64,000 bases of DNA from Orbilia blumenaviensis (Eukaryota > Ascomycota > Orbiliomycetes > Orbiliales > Orbiliaceae). The position numbers and the translations under genes were made by a program. How positions within the stretch are numbered: the stretch's first letter is position 1; each line of letters starts with the position of its first letter. Below the pieces are notes generated by a model. That model had not been told where the DNA came from, did no database searches, and saw only the letters and a list, made by a program, of their open reading frames with translations. Positions 1-10,360 of the stretch are shown here, in pieces. The stretch is taken from contig JAVHNS010000001.1 of assembly GCA_036872755.1 (NCBI GenBank), forward strand, positions 2,604,001 to 2,668,000, given 5' to 3'.

Positions 1-2658
1 CATGTGGTTGGGGTCGAACACCATCTTTCCAACTACTTGGACATTCTTGGACGATTTGACACTAGAAATAAGGGCTGGGCGTGGAAGTGCAGTGGGAAGC
101 ATTTCTTCCTTGTCGAAACCGCGGAGTGCATGCTCATTCCCTTCCCACCGGTAGGTTGTTGGGTTGTATATCATTTCGTTGACGGCTACAACGCAATAGG
201 TTAGGACATTGTGATGAACTTTTCTAGATAGATACTACTCACCCTTAGTCTCATCAGGCAGTGCGGTGATGAGCTGTGGTCTCTGAGGCATATCATGATT
301 GAGACGCTTAGGAGCTTTGTTTCGCCAGGATGGTCGCTTCTGTTCGATTTCGCCGACGAGTGGGAGACCGCCCCGTTGTGCTGACGGTGGAGTGATTAGA
401 CCTAATATTTATTAGTTTCCGAGTAAATCCTAAACAGTTTAGTTGAAACACTTACGACGGTTGGAGCGCGGTAGCTTAGTTTCCTTAACGGGTAGAGTTC
501 CCTCTAGAGGAGCTACCGTGTTGAGAGTTGCCCTTTTGGTGGATCTCAGGGACCGCAGAGCTCCCTGACCAGAGGGTTTGGTGGTAAATTTACTTTCGAG
601 TTTAGTGCTTGTCGGAAGGTCATCGAAAGCATCCAGTTCGTTACCGTTGCCCCAGTTCCTCCTCTTTAGCGGTTGCACCATGAAATTAGTCGAAGCTGCT
701 TCCTTTCGGAGAGGCTCTGGTGCAATAGCTCCGGATGTTGCTGTTGCTGTTGTAGCCGCAGCTGCAGGTTGGGCATTACGAAGAGGAGACCGCTCTCTAA
801 TCCTTGACGACCTACTCGGAGGACGAGATTCTTGGGACGATGGGGGTCGTAAAGCTTTCGCAGATGACTTTCTCTGGAGTTTGCTGAGGACATGCTGTGA
901 TTGCGACTGGGATGCGCCTGCTGGAAGGAACGGCGGCCTCTGGGACGGTGTAGTAGGCCGACCGGGGGACTTCGACCGGCTCCCAATGCTGGCGCGAGAA
1001 GAAGGCCGAGATGTATTCATGTATCTATTTATTGAGTGGCTCTGCTCTGCGGACGGCGATTTCGGAGGGCCACGAGATTCTGACCGATTGCTAGTTCTGG
1101 ATGCTGCGCGACTGTTGTTTCTGGACGGTGGTCGATTTGGCAACCCGCGAGAAGGTGGTCTGTTGATCGGTAAACCCTTGAATCCGGCTCGAACTGGTAG
1201 CATTGTAGGTATGGTAGGGATCGTGTCATGTTCGGTGTAGAAACTTCGAGGTATTGGCGGTACGGGAGGAGGAAGGGTCGGAGGAAGTTTCATGGGGGTC
1301 GAATTATGGGCTTTAAGGTTGGGTGTTGATCTCTGGGGTCGAAGATGCCGCGATTGCTTGGGATCGGTCCGCTTGAGAGTGGGTTGGGGCCGTTTTTGGT
1401 CATCTCCTTTCTGGGACTCGATGCTAATTTCCAGGGAAGCTGGGCGGCCTGGCGTACCCTCATCAACCGATTCTAGCGTGCTGTGATTGGAGCTCATGGA
1501 AAGCCTCCGTACGTGGGATTTCTTCATTTTCTGCTCTCCAATTCTGGTAAATGTCAACGTGACAGCACTTCTCCTCGGGCTTGTAGGAGTAGCCTTCAAG
1601 AGGATGTTTTTATTGCGGTTGATTCTGGAACTTAGGAGGCCACCTTCTCCGATTTCGATATCATCCAGGAAATCATCCCTGGACTGCTCGCCGGCATTTC
1701 GAAGGTCGGATGTGGTTCTAGCGAGGAGCCTGGACTTCCGCTTTTCCTCAAGCGCATGTTGAAAGTCGAAATCAGCCTGTGGCAGCTCAATGCAGTTGAA
1801 ACTCTCATCCTCGCTTTCAACCGTAAACGTGCTTGCCAAGCTGGGACTCATGGTTGACATTATAGAGTTAGATCGGTATCTCCCGCCGTGCCGGGTACCT
1901 AAGCTACCTTCCGCTAGTTCATCGGTGTCACTGTCCATGAAACTCGAGAGATTGGCTTGGATTTCGGATTTCCTTTCTCCATTCAATACAGGTCGGTCGG
2001 TTGGAAGATCGTCACCATCGAAAGAATCGGCGGGAGGCAACTTGGCGACGAGTTCGTGTTCGGTAGGGATTTCGGGAGTTGGTAATCTGAAAGCATCCAT
2101 GAGGGGACTTCTCCTGGGCGATTTTTTGTGTGCTCGAATTGTTGGAATGTCGTCCTCGTCGTGGAATTGGCTCCTTTCATCTTCAGAAGAGGTTTGAAAG
2201 GCGTCCAGAGGGAATTCGCTGCTTCGGACCTTTTTGACAGTCAGAAATTTAGGAACGGAAGTGTCGATTTCGAGGTCTTCCCCCCAGTCAACCTTAACCA
2301 CACGCTTGGAAGAGGGACCGATTTTTCTGATAGAACCTCCGGTTAGGGCGGAAGCAGGAATGTCCTTCGGCAGCGGGATTCCGGCCTTGTTGGCAGAACG
2401 GATGGCATCTTCGGGCGAGATTACAGAGGCAGAATGAGGGAAGACGAAGTCCTTTTCCATGTCATCGATGAAGGCGAAGTCGTGAAGGGTGTCGCTGGCG
2501 ACGGAGAGCCGGGAAGGGGTAGAGCCACGGTCGCTGAAACGAGAGGAAGGTTTGGACATGCGAAGGTCGCCAACATCTTTGAAGTCATCGTCATCGTCCC
2601 ATGACTCGATAGCGAAGCTCGGAGAAGCACCTTTTTTCTTCAGAGGTGATGTTTCCAT
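1..2658 (-). CDS. byr4: Byr4/Bfa1-type cytokinesis regulator, 3' end cut by window edge
   Basis: Byr4/Bfa1 is the scaffold half of the two-part GAP (with Cdc16/Bub2) that keeps the Spg1/Tem1 GTPase off at the spindle pole body and so restrains septation and mitotic exit. Visible exons are 456-2658, 243-401 and 1-185; introns 186-242 and 402-455 keep frame, and 849 codons are present. The N-terminus carries the family ESWDDDDDF acidic motif (residues 18-26). The middle is a long Ser/Arg/Pro-rich disordered region. The last exon carries the conserved tail with IYNP, YRWEGNE and NVQVVGKMVFDP, which makes the assignment fairly firm. I chose the ATG at 2658 because family proteins put the WDDD motif near the start; an in-frame ATG at 2769 would add 37 residues. 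The stop lies left of the window. Confidence 0.85.
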
Positions 2659-3796
2659 CCCTCGAGAGAGTAGATTGTCCGGGGCAGCTTGGCGGTGTAT
2701 TTGTCGTGAAAGGAATTTAAAAACGGAAAAAGCGGTAGCTAGATTGATAGACGGATTCAGTACCGGCAAAGCTTGGTTTCCTTTTTTCTTCGTAGTGATT
2801 CCTTTTATACACCTCTATGTTTTACCCGGCCAGATTAGGTTGCGGAAAGAAACGGTCTTGCTGCCAGTTTGTGGATGCCAGATCCTGGGAGAAGAACAAG
2901 CTGAAGCAAGATAGACAAGTGGAGCTGAAGACCGAAAGATCGAGAAGAGAGAGAGAACAGGAAAGGCCAGAATGGTATTAATCGGAGCTATAAGTATGTT
3001 TGTATGTCCTGGTGACTACTAAAATTACAATGTATGGTCGTTCAGATGATGATGATGATGGTTGGTCGGAATGGGTGATGGTGGTGATAGTGATGAATAT
3101 GAATGGAAGGTCGGAGCGGGTAAATGATTAATTGTAGTAGTGGTGGGAGCGGTGGTTTTTGGTGGTTGTGGTTGTTGTGGTTGTGGTTGTGGTGGTGGTG
3201 ATGGTGGCTGAAAGTCGTATGGGTGTGTGAGGGTGTAGCTGATTGGGGGAGAAGGAGGAGGGAGGTTGGAGATGGGAAGATTTGGAGGTTGGAGGCTGCA
3301 GGAGTGTTGAAGTTGGAGCAAAGTTGTTGAAGGGGAAGAGAGAGAGAGAGAGGAAGAGAAAAGGAAGGGAAGGGAGGAGCAGGAGCAGGAAGGGGAACGA
3401 TGATAACTAAGGACTAGCAATATAGGTAATGATAATAGTAATAATGATAAAATAAGTACTAATAATGCTCAATGAAATAAGGCGGGTGGAGAAGACAGCA
3501 GAGAGCAGAGCAGAGCAGAGAGCAGAGAGCAGAGAGCAGAGGGAAGAGAGCAGGGAAGAGAAGAGAGAAGAGACCAGTTTGGAGAACAGCAAAGTGCAGA
3601 GGGCAGAGGAGGAAGCAGGAGAGGCCCCTTTCCCTGCAGACGACGGGCACTTTCATTCAGCCAGAGAGACACCGAGACAGAGAGGTCCGGAGGGAGGGAG
3701 GGAGGGAGGGATGGAGAGCAGACCGAAGGGCAGCAGCAAGCAAGCATCAAGCAGCCCAGCTTCACAAAAATTTTCATTTTTTTATTTCTTATTCTA

Positions 3797-3823
3797 TTTT
3801 TTTTTTTTTTTTTTTTTTTTTTT
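3797..3823. repeat. T27 homopolymer
   Basis: Uninterrupted run of 27 T upstream of lif1. A second run of exactly the same length lies 165 bp to the right. Confidence 0.95.
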
Positions 3824-3943
3824 CTTTCTTCATAATGCATGAGGGACTCCACCCGGAGCTACCAAAGTAGGTACCGTTTAATATGGTAGCTCTTTTCTCT
3901 TTTCTCTCTCTCTCTCTCTCGCCATCTCTTGTGGTAGCTGGGC

Positions 3944-3968
3944 TGGATTGGATTGGATTGGATTGGAT
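3944..3968. repeat. GGATT pentanucleotide repeat
   Basis: Five tandem copies of GGATT, directly left of the second T27 tract. Confidence 0.9.
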
Positions 3969-3987
3969 CCGGGCCAGCAAGTTAGTC

Positions 3988-4014
3988 TTTTTTTTTTTTT
4001 TTTTTTTTTTTTTT
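3988..4014. repeat. T27 homopolymer
   Basis: Uninterrupted run of 27 T, twin of the tract at 3797-3823. Confidence 0.95.
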
Positions 4015-4890
4015 AGCCAGCCTAGCCCAGCTTCCCTTAGCTCTCCGGTCGGGGCATAACCGCTGGACTGGGTTGGGCTTGGGAAACCTGCACCGAAGGC
4101 CACTAGAATAAAAATAATAATACTCAATTGCTCCAGCTGGGGAAGAAAGCAGGAGGAGTACAGGAACCGGAAGCCAGGAGCAGGAACACACATCCCATCC
4201 CATCCCACAGGGACAGTCAAGTCCAATCCAATCCACTCCAATCCATTCCCGTCCGGTCCCGTCTAAAACTCCTGGGTTGGACTTGGACTGCCCATTGCAT
4301 TGGGAATAAAGCAATATGCAATGGAAAGAATGGATGGATGGTTGGTTGGCTGTCTGTCTGGCTGGTAACTGATCAGGGACAGGAACCAGAACAGCAACGG
4401 TAATAGTACTAGTAGTATTAGCAGCAGGAGCCAGGAGGAGAACATGACAGACAGAGACAGACAGACAGGCAGAGACTACCACTTTCGGCCGCCGCCCTGT
4501 TTAAGCCTGTTTCGATGTCCCCACCCCAGAGTTACCTAGATCCATCCATCAATCAATCCTCGCTCGCATGGCAAATGCATGACTCTAGCTAGCTCTCTGG
4601 CTTGGGTCCTGGCTTGGTGGGTGCATACATGCTTACTTACTCACACCCAGCACTTGCTCGGTTACTCACTCGCACGCTTGCCCAATGTGGTATTTATGTT
4701 TACCCACCACACAACAGCTAGCTCTGACGACAAGCTTTATCAAAAGAGCAGTCGAGTAACACACATAGCTCTCTGGTCAGGTTTATAGGTGTATAGGTAT
4801 AGACTCGACTCAATATCTACCTATATAAACATCACCGGCCACGGTCTCACTGCTCCGTAGATAAAATACATTACTGCTATATGTGAGAAG

Positions 4891-6654
4891 ATGCGTCCGT
4901 CAAAGATCCTGCGCGTCGCCCGGTCCGACGAGAAAGATGAATCCGCCGTCATCCTACACGTCCAGCCAACAGCCGCCACCATTCCGTTGAATGTCTCCAT
5001 AACCGCCACCGATGGCTCCGAAGGATATGGCCTGACGCGTATGTCAACCCCTCTCTTACTCCCTCCCATTCCCTAAAATTTAAAATACACAGGCGCTGGT
5101 ATTGTTGATTAGTCTGTCGGTTAAAGGAAAAGGAAGCTGATTGTAAGGAAATACTATTGCATTGGTATAGTAAAGGACAGCAAGACGAAGGCACTCAAGG
5201 ACTCCTCTTCAGAGCAATCCGATGAGGACTGGAAGGCCGTGCTCAGAGTTGTTCTTCTGGCAGATGCTCCCCCAGAAGAACTACATCTGCTCAACAATAT
5301 CCAGCTCTCTGCCCTCGTAAAAAAGGACGCCATCGTTGTACGTGCTCATAGATACACTTTTGTCAATACTACTATAATATTGTTATGGTGCATTTTATAC
5401 TAATCTACACCCTTTCTTTTAATCGACCGAAAAGGTCAGCGTGAGAGAAGACGTTGGAGGTATCCGGGTACGTTTGCATGAAAAACTCATTTAATCATTC
5501 ATTTTGCTTTTCTGTTTCTATTCTGACAGGTTCTCGCAGAGGAGACTGGGCATCCTCCATTTTACACCTCAGGATGTCGAAATCGAGCTCTGGGATTGGC
5601 TGGACCGTGTCTGCAAAGAGAAAGACGAAGCCGTGGTATGTTTCCCTCCCTTCGCATTCAATTGCACCCACCCATCCACCCATAGACACCCCTGTGCTTT
5701 CTTCTCCCCTCCACCTTAGATGTTAATATATGTGTTCGGCTACAATATCTACCACACATTTATGTTCGCACCATATCGTATATTAAAGTACCATACTAAC
5801 CAACCAAAATGCTATTCCTTTGGTTTTCTTAATAAAATGCACAGGTGAGATCAGCCAAAGCAGAGAAGGAAGCGGCAGAGGCCCGTGCCAAATTGGACAA
5901 GCTTGAAAGGCAGATACAGGATCTATCTTCTGCGAAAAGGAAGCACGAGGATGCTTTGATCCTGCAGTTCCAGCGCCTACTGAACGAGAAGAAGAAGAAA
6001 ATTAGAGAACTCTCACGAGGTACGTTTTTTTCTCTCTCTCTCTCCCCTCTTTCTTTCTTTCTTTCGATCGAATTTCAATATTTATATTTTACTTTAATAT
6101 TACTATATTTTATCCATTATTTTTTTTTTCGACTACTGTTCTATGATTATACTTGAGTTTTGTCGTCCCAATCAATTTTTGGGCGAAGGAGTCTACAGGT
6201 TTGCTAGCAGTTCTGACGTTTTATAAAAATCCACAAAGGTCAACGGAGTGTCGCAGCACCAGCAGCAGATGTTTCAGACGAAGACGAGGGAGAGGAGGAA
6301 GAACCCGAGGGATCCAAGCCAAAACCCAAACCCAGGTTGGCGGAATCAAAATTAACGAATAAGGATAAGAAGGGCAAGGCTGTCATATCCAAAACAATCT
6401 CGGGTAGGAAAAGAAAGCAAGAAGAAGAAGAGGAAGAGGAAGAGGAAGAGAAAAGGAAGCCTCTATCCGAAGACGACGGAGATGATAATGATGATACAGG
6501 GGATGAAATGGTGGTTGATCGAGATAGCCTTGAAGAAGACAGCCTGAAATATCGAGGCGGGTCAATAAAGTTCGACCCGGACGCGGAGGACCGTCAGACT
6601 ACGGACGACGAGACCCTCGGCGGTACCACCGACGATGATGATGAGGAATTGTAA
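4891..6654 (+). CDS. lif1: XRCC4/Lif1-like DNA ligase IV cofactor
   Basis: XRCC4/Lif1 stabilises DNA ligase IV (Dnl4/Lig4) and bridges broken ends in non-homologous end joining in the nucleus. Exons are 4891-5038, 5171-5337, 5435-5467, 5540-5635, 5845-6019 and 6239-6654, giving 344 residues in frame. Residues 1 to about 148 form the predicted globular head, including LGILHFTPQDVEIELWDWL. Residues 149-206 are a charged coiled coil ending in LLNEKKKKIREL, close to the NEKKTKIR block of XRCC4 where ligase IV binds. The tail (207-344) is acidic and lysine-rich, likely disordered, with a KRKQEEEEEEE run. Exon 4 uses the CAG acceptor at 5537-5539 because the upstream acceptor breaks the head frame. 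XLF/Nej1 is less likely because of the NEKK block. Confidence 0.83.
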
Positions 6655-7833
6655 CCTACTGATTATAAGCGCTGGTTAGCTGGTATTATTTATGGCACTA
6701 TACTGGTAATAGAATACTGGTATTAATACCAGCACCAGTATTGCTGGAACCTACTCCTTCTTCGAATCTTATTGTTATTCATCGTTATTGATATCATTGT
6801 CATGTCGTCGCCATCGCAATGCAAGGATGGATATGTAATGGCAGCGTAGCACAAGTACATGCATACCTAACTACCTACTTACTAGGTACCTAGTCCCAGT
6901 ACCTACATTCCAAGTAAATGCCTAAGTCAATTGGTACATGCCCACTTAGTGTATACCCTATTCATAAGGTCCTTGATACTGCCTGCGCCTGTGCCTTAGT
7001 CATCGGTATCGATCGAGACCATACTTTTACTTTTGCAATCTAAGAGTACGTTGCTTAGTACTAAGTACTTACTTAGTACTACATTGGCTTAATTAGCATC
7101 GTATAATATAAAAGGCAGAAACAAGGTCCGCGAACAGCCTAGCCAGGGCGGGCTCATGTTTGGACGGACGAGCGAAACGGAATCGAACGAATGCAGGCCC
7201 TCCATACAGGACAGGACAGGCCAGGCCATGCCATGCCAATGCCACAACGCAGGGCTCCCCCCACCGCACCATCCACACACACACACACGCCCACACCACA
7301 TTAACATCCCCCAAACATCGCATCTCCACCAACCACCACCACCATCATCATCATCATCGTCAACATCACTATCCATAACCACTATCATCACCATCATCAT
7401 CCAAGACCTGCCGACCCTCGACATCCTCCTTCGATTAACCCTCCGCTCAATCCTTCATAGTTCCTATCTTCCGGCATTTTCTCGCCTTCCTCGTATCCTT
7501 CTCTCCCCCATAGCCTTGAATCCTCACCCTTCGGCGCTCCTCCCGACTCGTTGCCCTCTCTCCCTCTCACTCTCTCACCCACGACTCAAGTCCACGAACT
7601 CGGACCCCGACAAATATCTAGAAGAAATCTCCCCGCTCCGTCACACACACTCTCTCCCTCGCACCGCTAACACCCTTTCTGCGGAGCCGACCGTTCGTTC
7701 CACTCTCCCTTCGGCCCGTCTCCTTTGGCTCTCGTGAATCCGCACTGGCGCCTTCTTCCCTCGTCAAAAGCTCTCCCCTGCCGATTCTGTTTGGGATTCG
7801 TTCCCTACACAACGGCCGCCGCTTAGCAGCGTA
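6655..7833. other. Intergenic region and CT-rich leader of the ebp1-like gene
   Basis: No gene seen. The left part has TACCTA/TAGGTA-type short repeats (6860-6920). The right part (about 7260-7740) is strongly C/T/A-rich with CA and CAT/CAC runs, typical of a fungal promoter and 5' leader. A 193-codon open frame at 7156-7737 lies in this tract and looks compositional. Confidence 0.65.
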
Positions 7834-10360
7834 ATGGCGCATGCTACAACCGCGTCGGCCTCCTCACAAACCCAGTCTGCCGTCGACGCTATCCTCAAGA
7901 ACCTCAAAAAGAACATCCTTCCCGACTATCCCCTCCGTCTTACCCAAGCAAGCGACAATACGGATGCGAGACGCCACCGGGGTACCTGTGAGCACTGCTA
8001 CCAAAACAACGACAACTGCTTCTGTTATGCCCACCACACGTTCCTATCGCGAGAGGAGATGACAACCTACCCGGACAGGGCCAGCAGCTTGGACAATGCC
8101 CTTCCTTCTAAATCTGCTTCCTCCAAGCAGGCCGTTGCTCCGGCCTCCCTACCTTACACAGGCGCGGCGTCGCGTCCGATGGGCAAGAAGCCCCTCTCCC
8201 TGAGCGAATACAAGAACAAGAAGAGGATGCAGGATGGTGGATCTGGTGCTGGCCGTTCCTCGACACCCAAGGATGCTGCTTCACCCGCTGAAGCCAGCGT
8301 GTGCGTTATTACCCACCATAGTGATCATCGTAATCCAGCAGTCACTAACTAATACTTATCTAATGACAGATCCAAAGACCATCCCACTAAATCGAAAATA
8401 TCCCAGTCTAACACCCATACCCTCTCCGACTCCCTAGGCGGCCATCCCGATAGCGACAGACCAACCAAGAAGCTCAAGACCTCGAACTCGACTTCCCGCC
8501 TCGACTCTCCCGTTCTAGCAGCCACTGTATCATCCAAAAACACCCTTCCAAGGTCTCCATCCAAGCGCCCACCCGCACAGGACGAACCTACTCCGAATCC
8601 CGAGAAGAAAACCTCGAAAACGCAAGCTTCTAAAAGAGAAGCTGCGAATCCACGCCCGAAATCTCCCATAACAGCTCCCAAAGACAATGCTAGACACCGA
8701 CGCTCGCCGAGTCCTCCGGACAGACCCCGTGAACGACCTAAAAAGGAAGATCGTGAGTCGAAGAGATCGGAGAGGCATGCCAAAGACCACTCAAAACCAG
8801 TACTACCAAAAATGCTCAGTCCTCTCCCCGATGAGCTCAACAGATTGGTCGACGAATGGGAACAGGAAAGGAAGAAGGAGATGGACTGGGGTTCGATGGA
8901 TGATGAACCGCCGAAACGTTCGAAAAAGGGGTTGGAAAAGTCACTTTCACACGCTTCAACGAAGAGTTCCAAATTGGATAATGATAGCCGACCCACGAAA
9001 GTTGATCGTAGGGTAGACAGACTCGAAGCTAATGAACGGGATACCGAAGCTAGAAGCCGGTCTCAAGGGCAGTCCCCACGTATTGGTTTCAAAGTCCCAG
9101 CTAAGCGTCCACCGGCAGACATGGTACCACCGACGACCAAAAGACAAATGATTCGGCTCAGTTACGGCGTCCATAATGTGGACAGAGTAGTAGACATCCT
9201 TGAATCAGAAGTCGACCATGGTAGAAGGTCTAAGTACGTGAGGGAAGACAGCTATCTTACCGACCAGACTTCCGAGAAAGGAGCGGCCAGAGATAGGTCG
9301 CCCCACCTCCCGACACGCGTGTCTATCAACAATCTAAAACAAGCAGCTACTGTCAAGAATTCACTCAATGGGAAAAGTGCTACCCCTACGAGACGAATTG
9401 CTTCATCCTCTGAGCAGCCGAAGTCCACCGAACGGGAACCAAAAGCTCGAAATTCGGCTGGCTCTCCAGATGTCCCAGAATCCAGTGGATCAAGTGATAC
9501 CGAAAAGCTCAAGAACCAGGCCGCTAAGTTTCTGGATCTCGGTATTAAACTCAAACATAAAGCGGACGGTGCCCTAGGAGTGAAGACTTCCAACGAGGAA
9601 CAGAGTCTGAGCAATGCATCAATCTATGCATGTCATTCCGTAATGTAAGTTTGCGCTATTTATTTGTGATGAGTGGCCCCCGGTTAACCTATACCCTGTT
9701 TACAGCGCATACTTTCTATCGTTCGGACTTGAGGACGAGCTGAGACGGCGGGATAACAGGTCCAGCACATCAGAGGGGTGGAGAGGGGTATTGCAATACA
9801 TCGAGTTCCTCCTCAATAGTAGACTTAAAGCCAATACGGAACTTCACGCACTTCTGTATGAGACCCCGCAATGAACATACCAGACGTTTCGCTAACTAGG
9901 TTTTAGCTACCAAATGGGCGGTGTTTGCAGCGAACGGGTGTCCGCCTATGAACAGCAGCGCTTTATGACGATCTCGTTAGGTGATCCCACTCGCCTTACT
10001 GACGGCAACGGGAAGGAATTCTTGGACTCCATCAAACGTTGCAGGAATAATCTTCTCCATATCCTTCAAAAGAATCAGGAATGGTGGAAACTGGGCCACC
10101 AACGATTACCCTGGTCAACCATCGAAACAGAGTACAAGAAAACCTGGGCCAAACATTCACCACACATCCCTAGAAATAAATCTTTGGTCCCCGGGCAGTA
10201 CCTGACGCCGTACTATTTGCCCCTCTACTCTGGTAGCTCCGCATTTGAAGCTGCTAGCTTCGCTTGGATGGTTACTCAGGAGTGGGCATCTGGTGCGGGG
10301 TTCTCGCTTGATACTGGGCTCGTTCTTACTTGGCCTAAGAAGGACAGCCGTAGCGCATGA
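7834..10360 (+). CDS. ebp1: Ebp1/AF4-like ELL-binding transcription elongation factor
   Basis: Likely the fungal counterpart of AF4/FMR2 (AFF) scaffold proteins. S. pombe Ebp1 joins Ell1 and Eaf1 in a complex that stimulates RNA polymerase II elongation. Exons are 7834-8300, 8370-9644, 9706-9855 and 9907-10360; together they give 781 residues. The C-terminal part from about residue 560 has LGIKLKHKAD, close to the AFF C-terminal block KKLKHKAD, then a helical stretch with RRCRNNLL-like and TPYYLPLYSGSS motifs. The middle is basic, Ser/Pro-rich and disordered, with LSPLPDELNRLVDEW (about 325-340). The N-terminus has KPLSLSEYKNKKR and a Cys/His cluster (C52, C55, C62, C64, H67, H68). The stop is followed by a T-rich 3' region. 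The family call rests on short motifs, so a different nuclear scaffold is possible. Confidence 0.7.

Larger units (their letters stand above)
2659..4890. other. 2.2-kb intergenic region between divergent byr4 and lif1, mostly simple sequence
   Basis: No gene seen. It holds TGG/TGA-rich tracts (about 3040-3210), AG-rich repeats built on AGAGCAG (3490-3600), GGATT repeats (3944-3968) and two runs of 27 T (3797-3823 and 3988-4014). It must contain the promoters and leaders of byr4 and lif1. Reading frames here are compositional. Confidence 0.7.

Noticed and set aside
578..1240. 220-codon open frame on the + strand
   Set aside because: It is antisense to the Ser/Arg/Pro-rich part of byr4; its composition mirrors that gene and no motif is seen.
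3025..3852. Several open frames on both strands
   Set aside because: They are built entirely of simple repeats (TGG, AGAGCAG, poly-T) and read as runs of one or two amino acids.
7156..7737. 193-codon open frame before the ebp1-like gene
   Set aside because: Encoded by CA/CT-rich leader sequence with His/Pro/Ser runs and no family similarity; an upstream ORF in the mRNA is possible but unproven.
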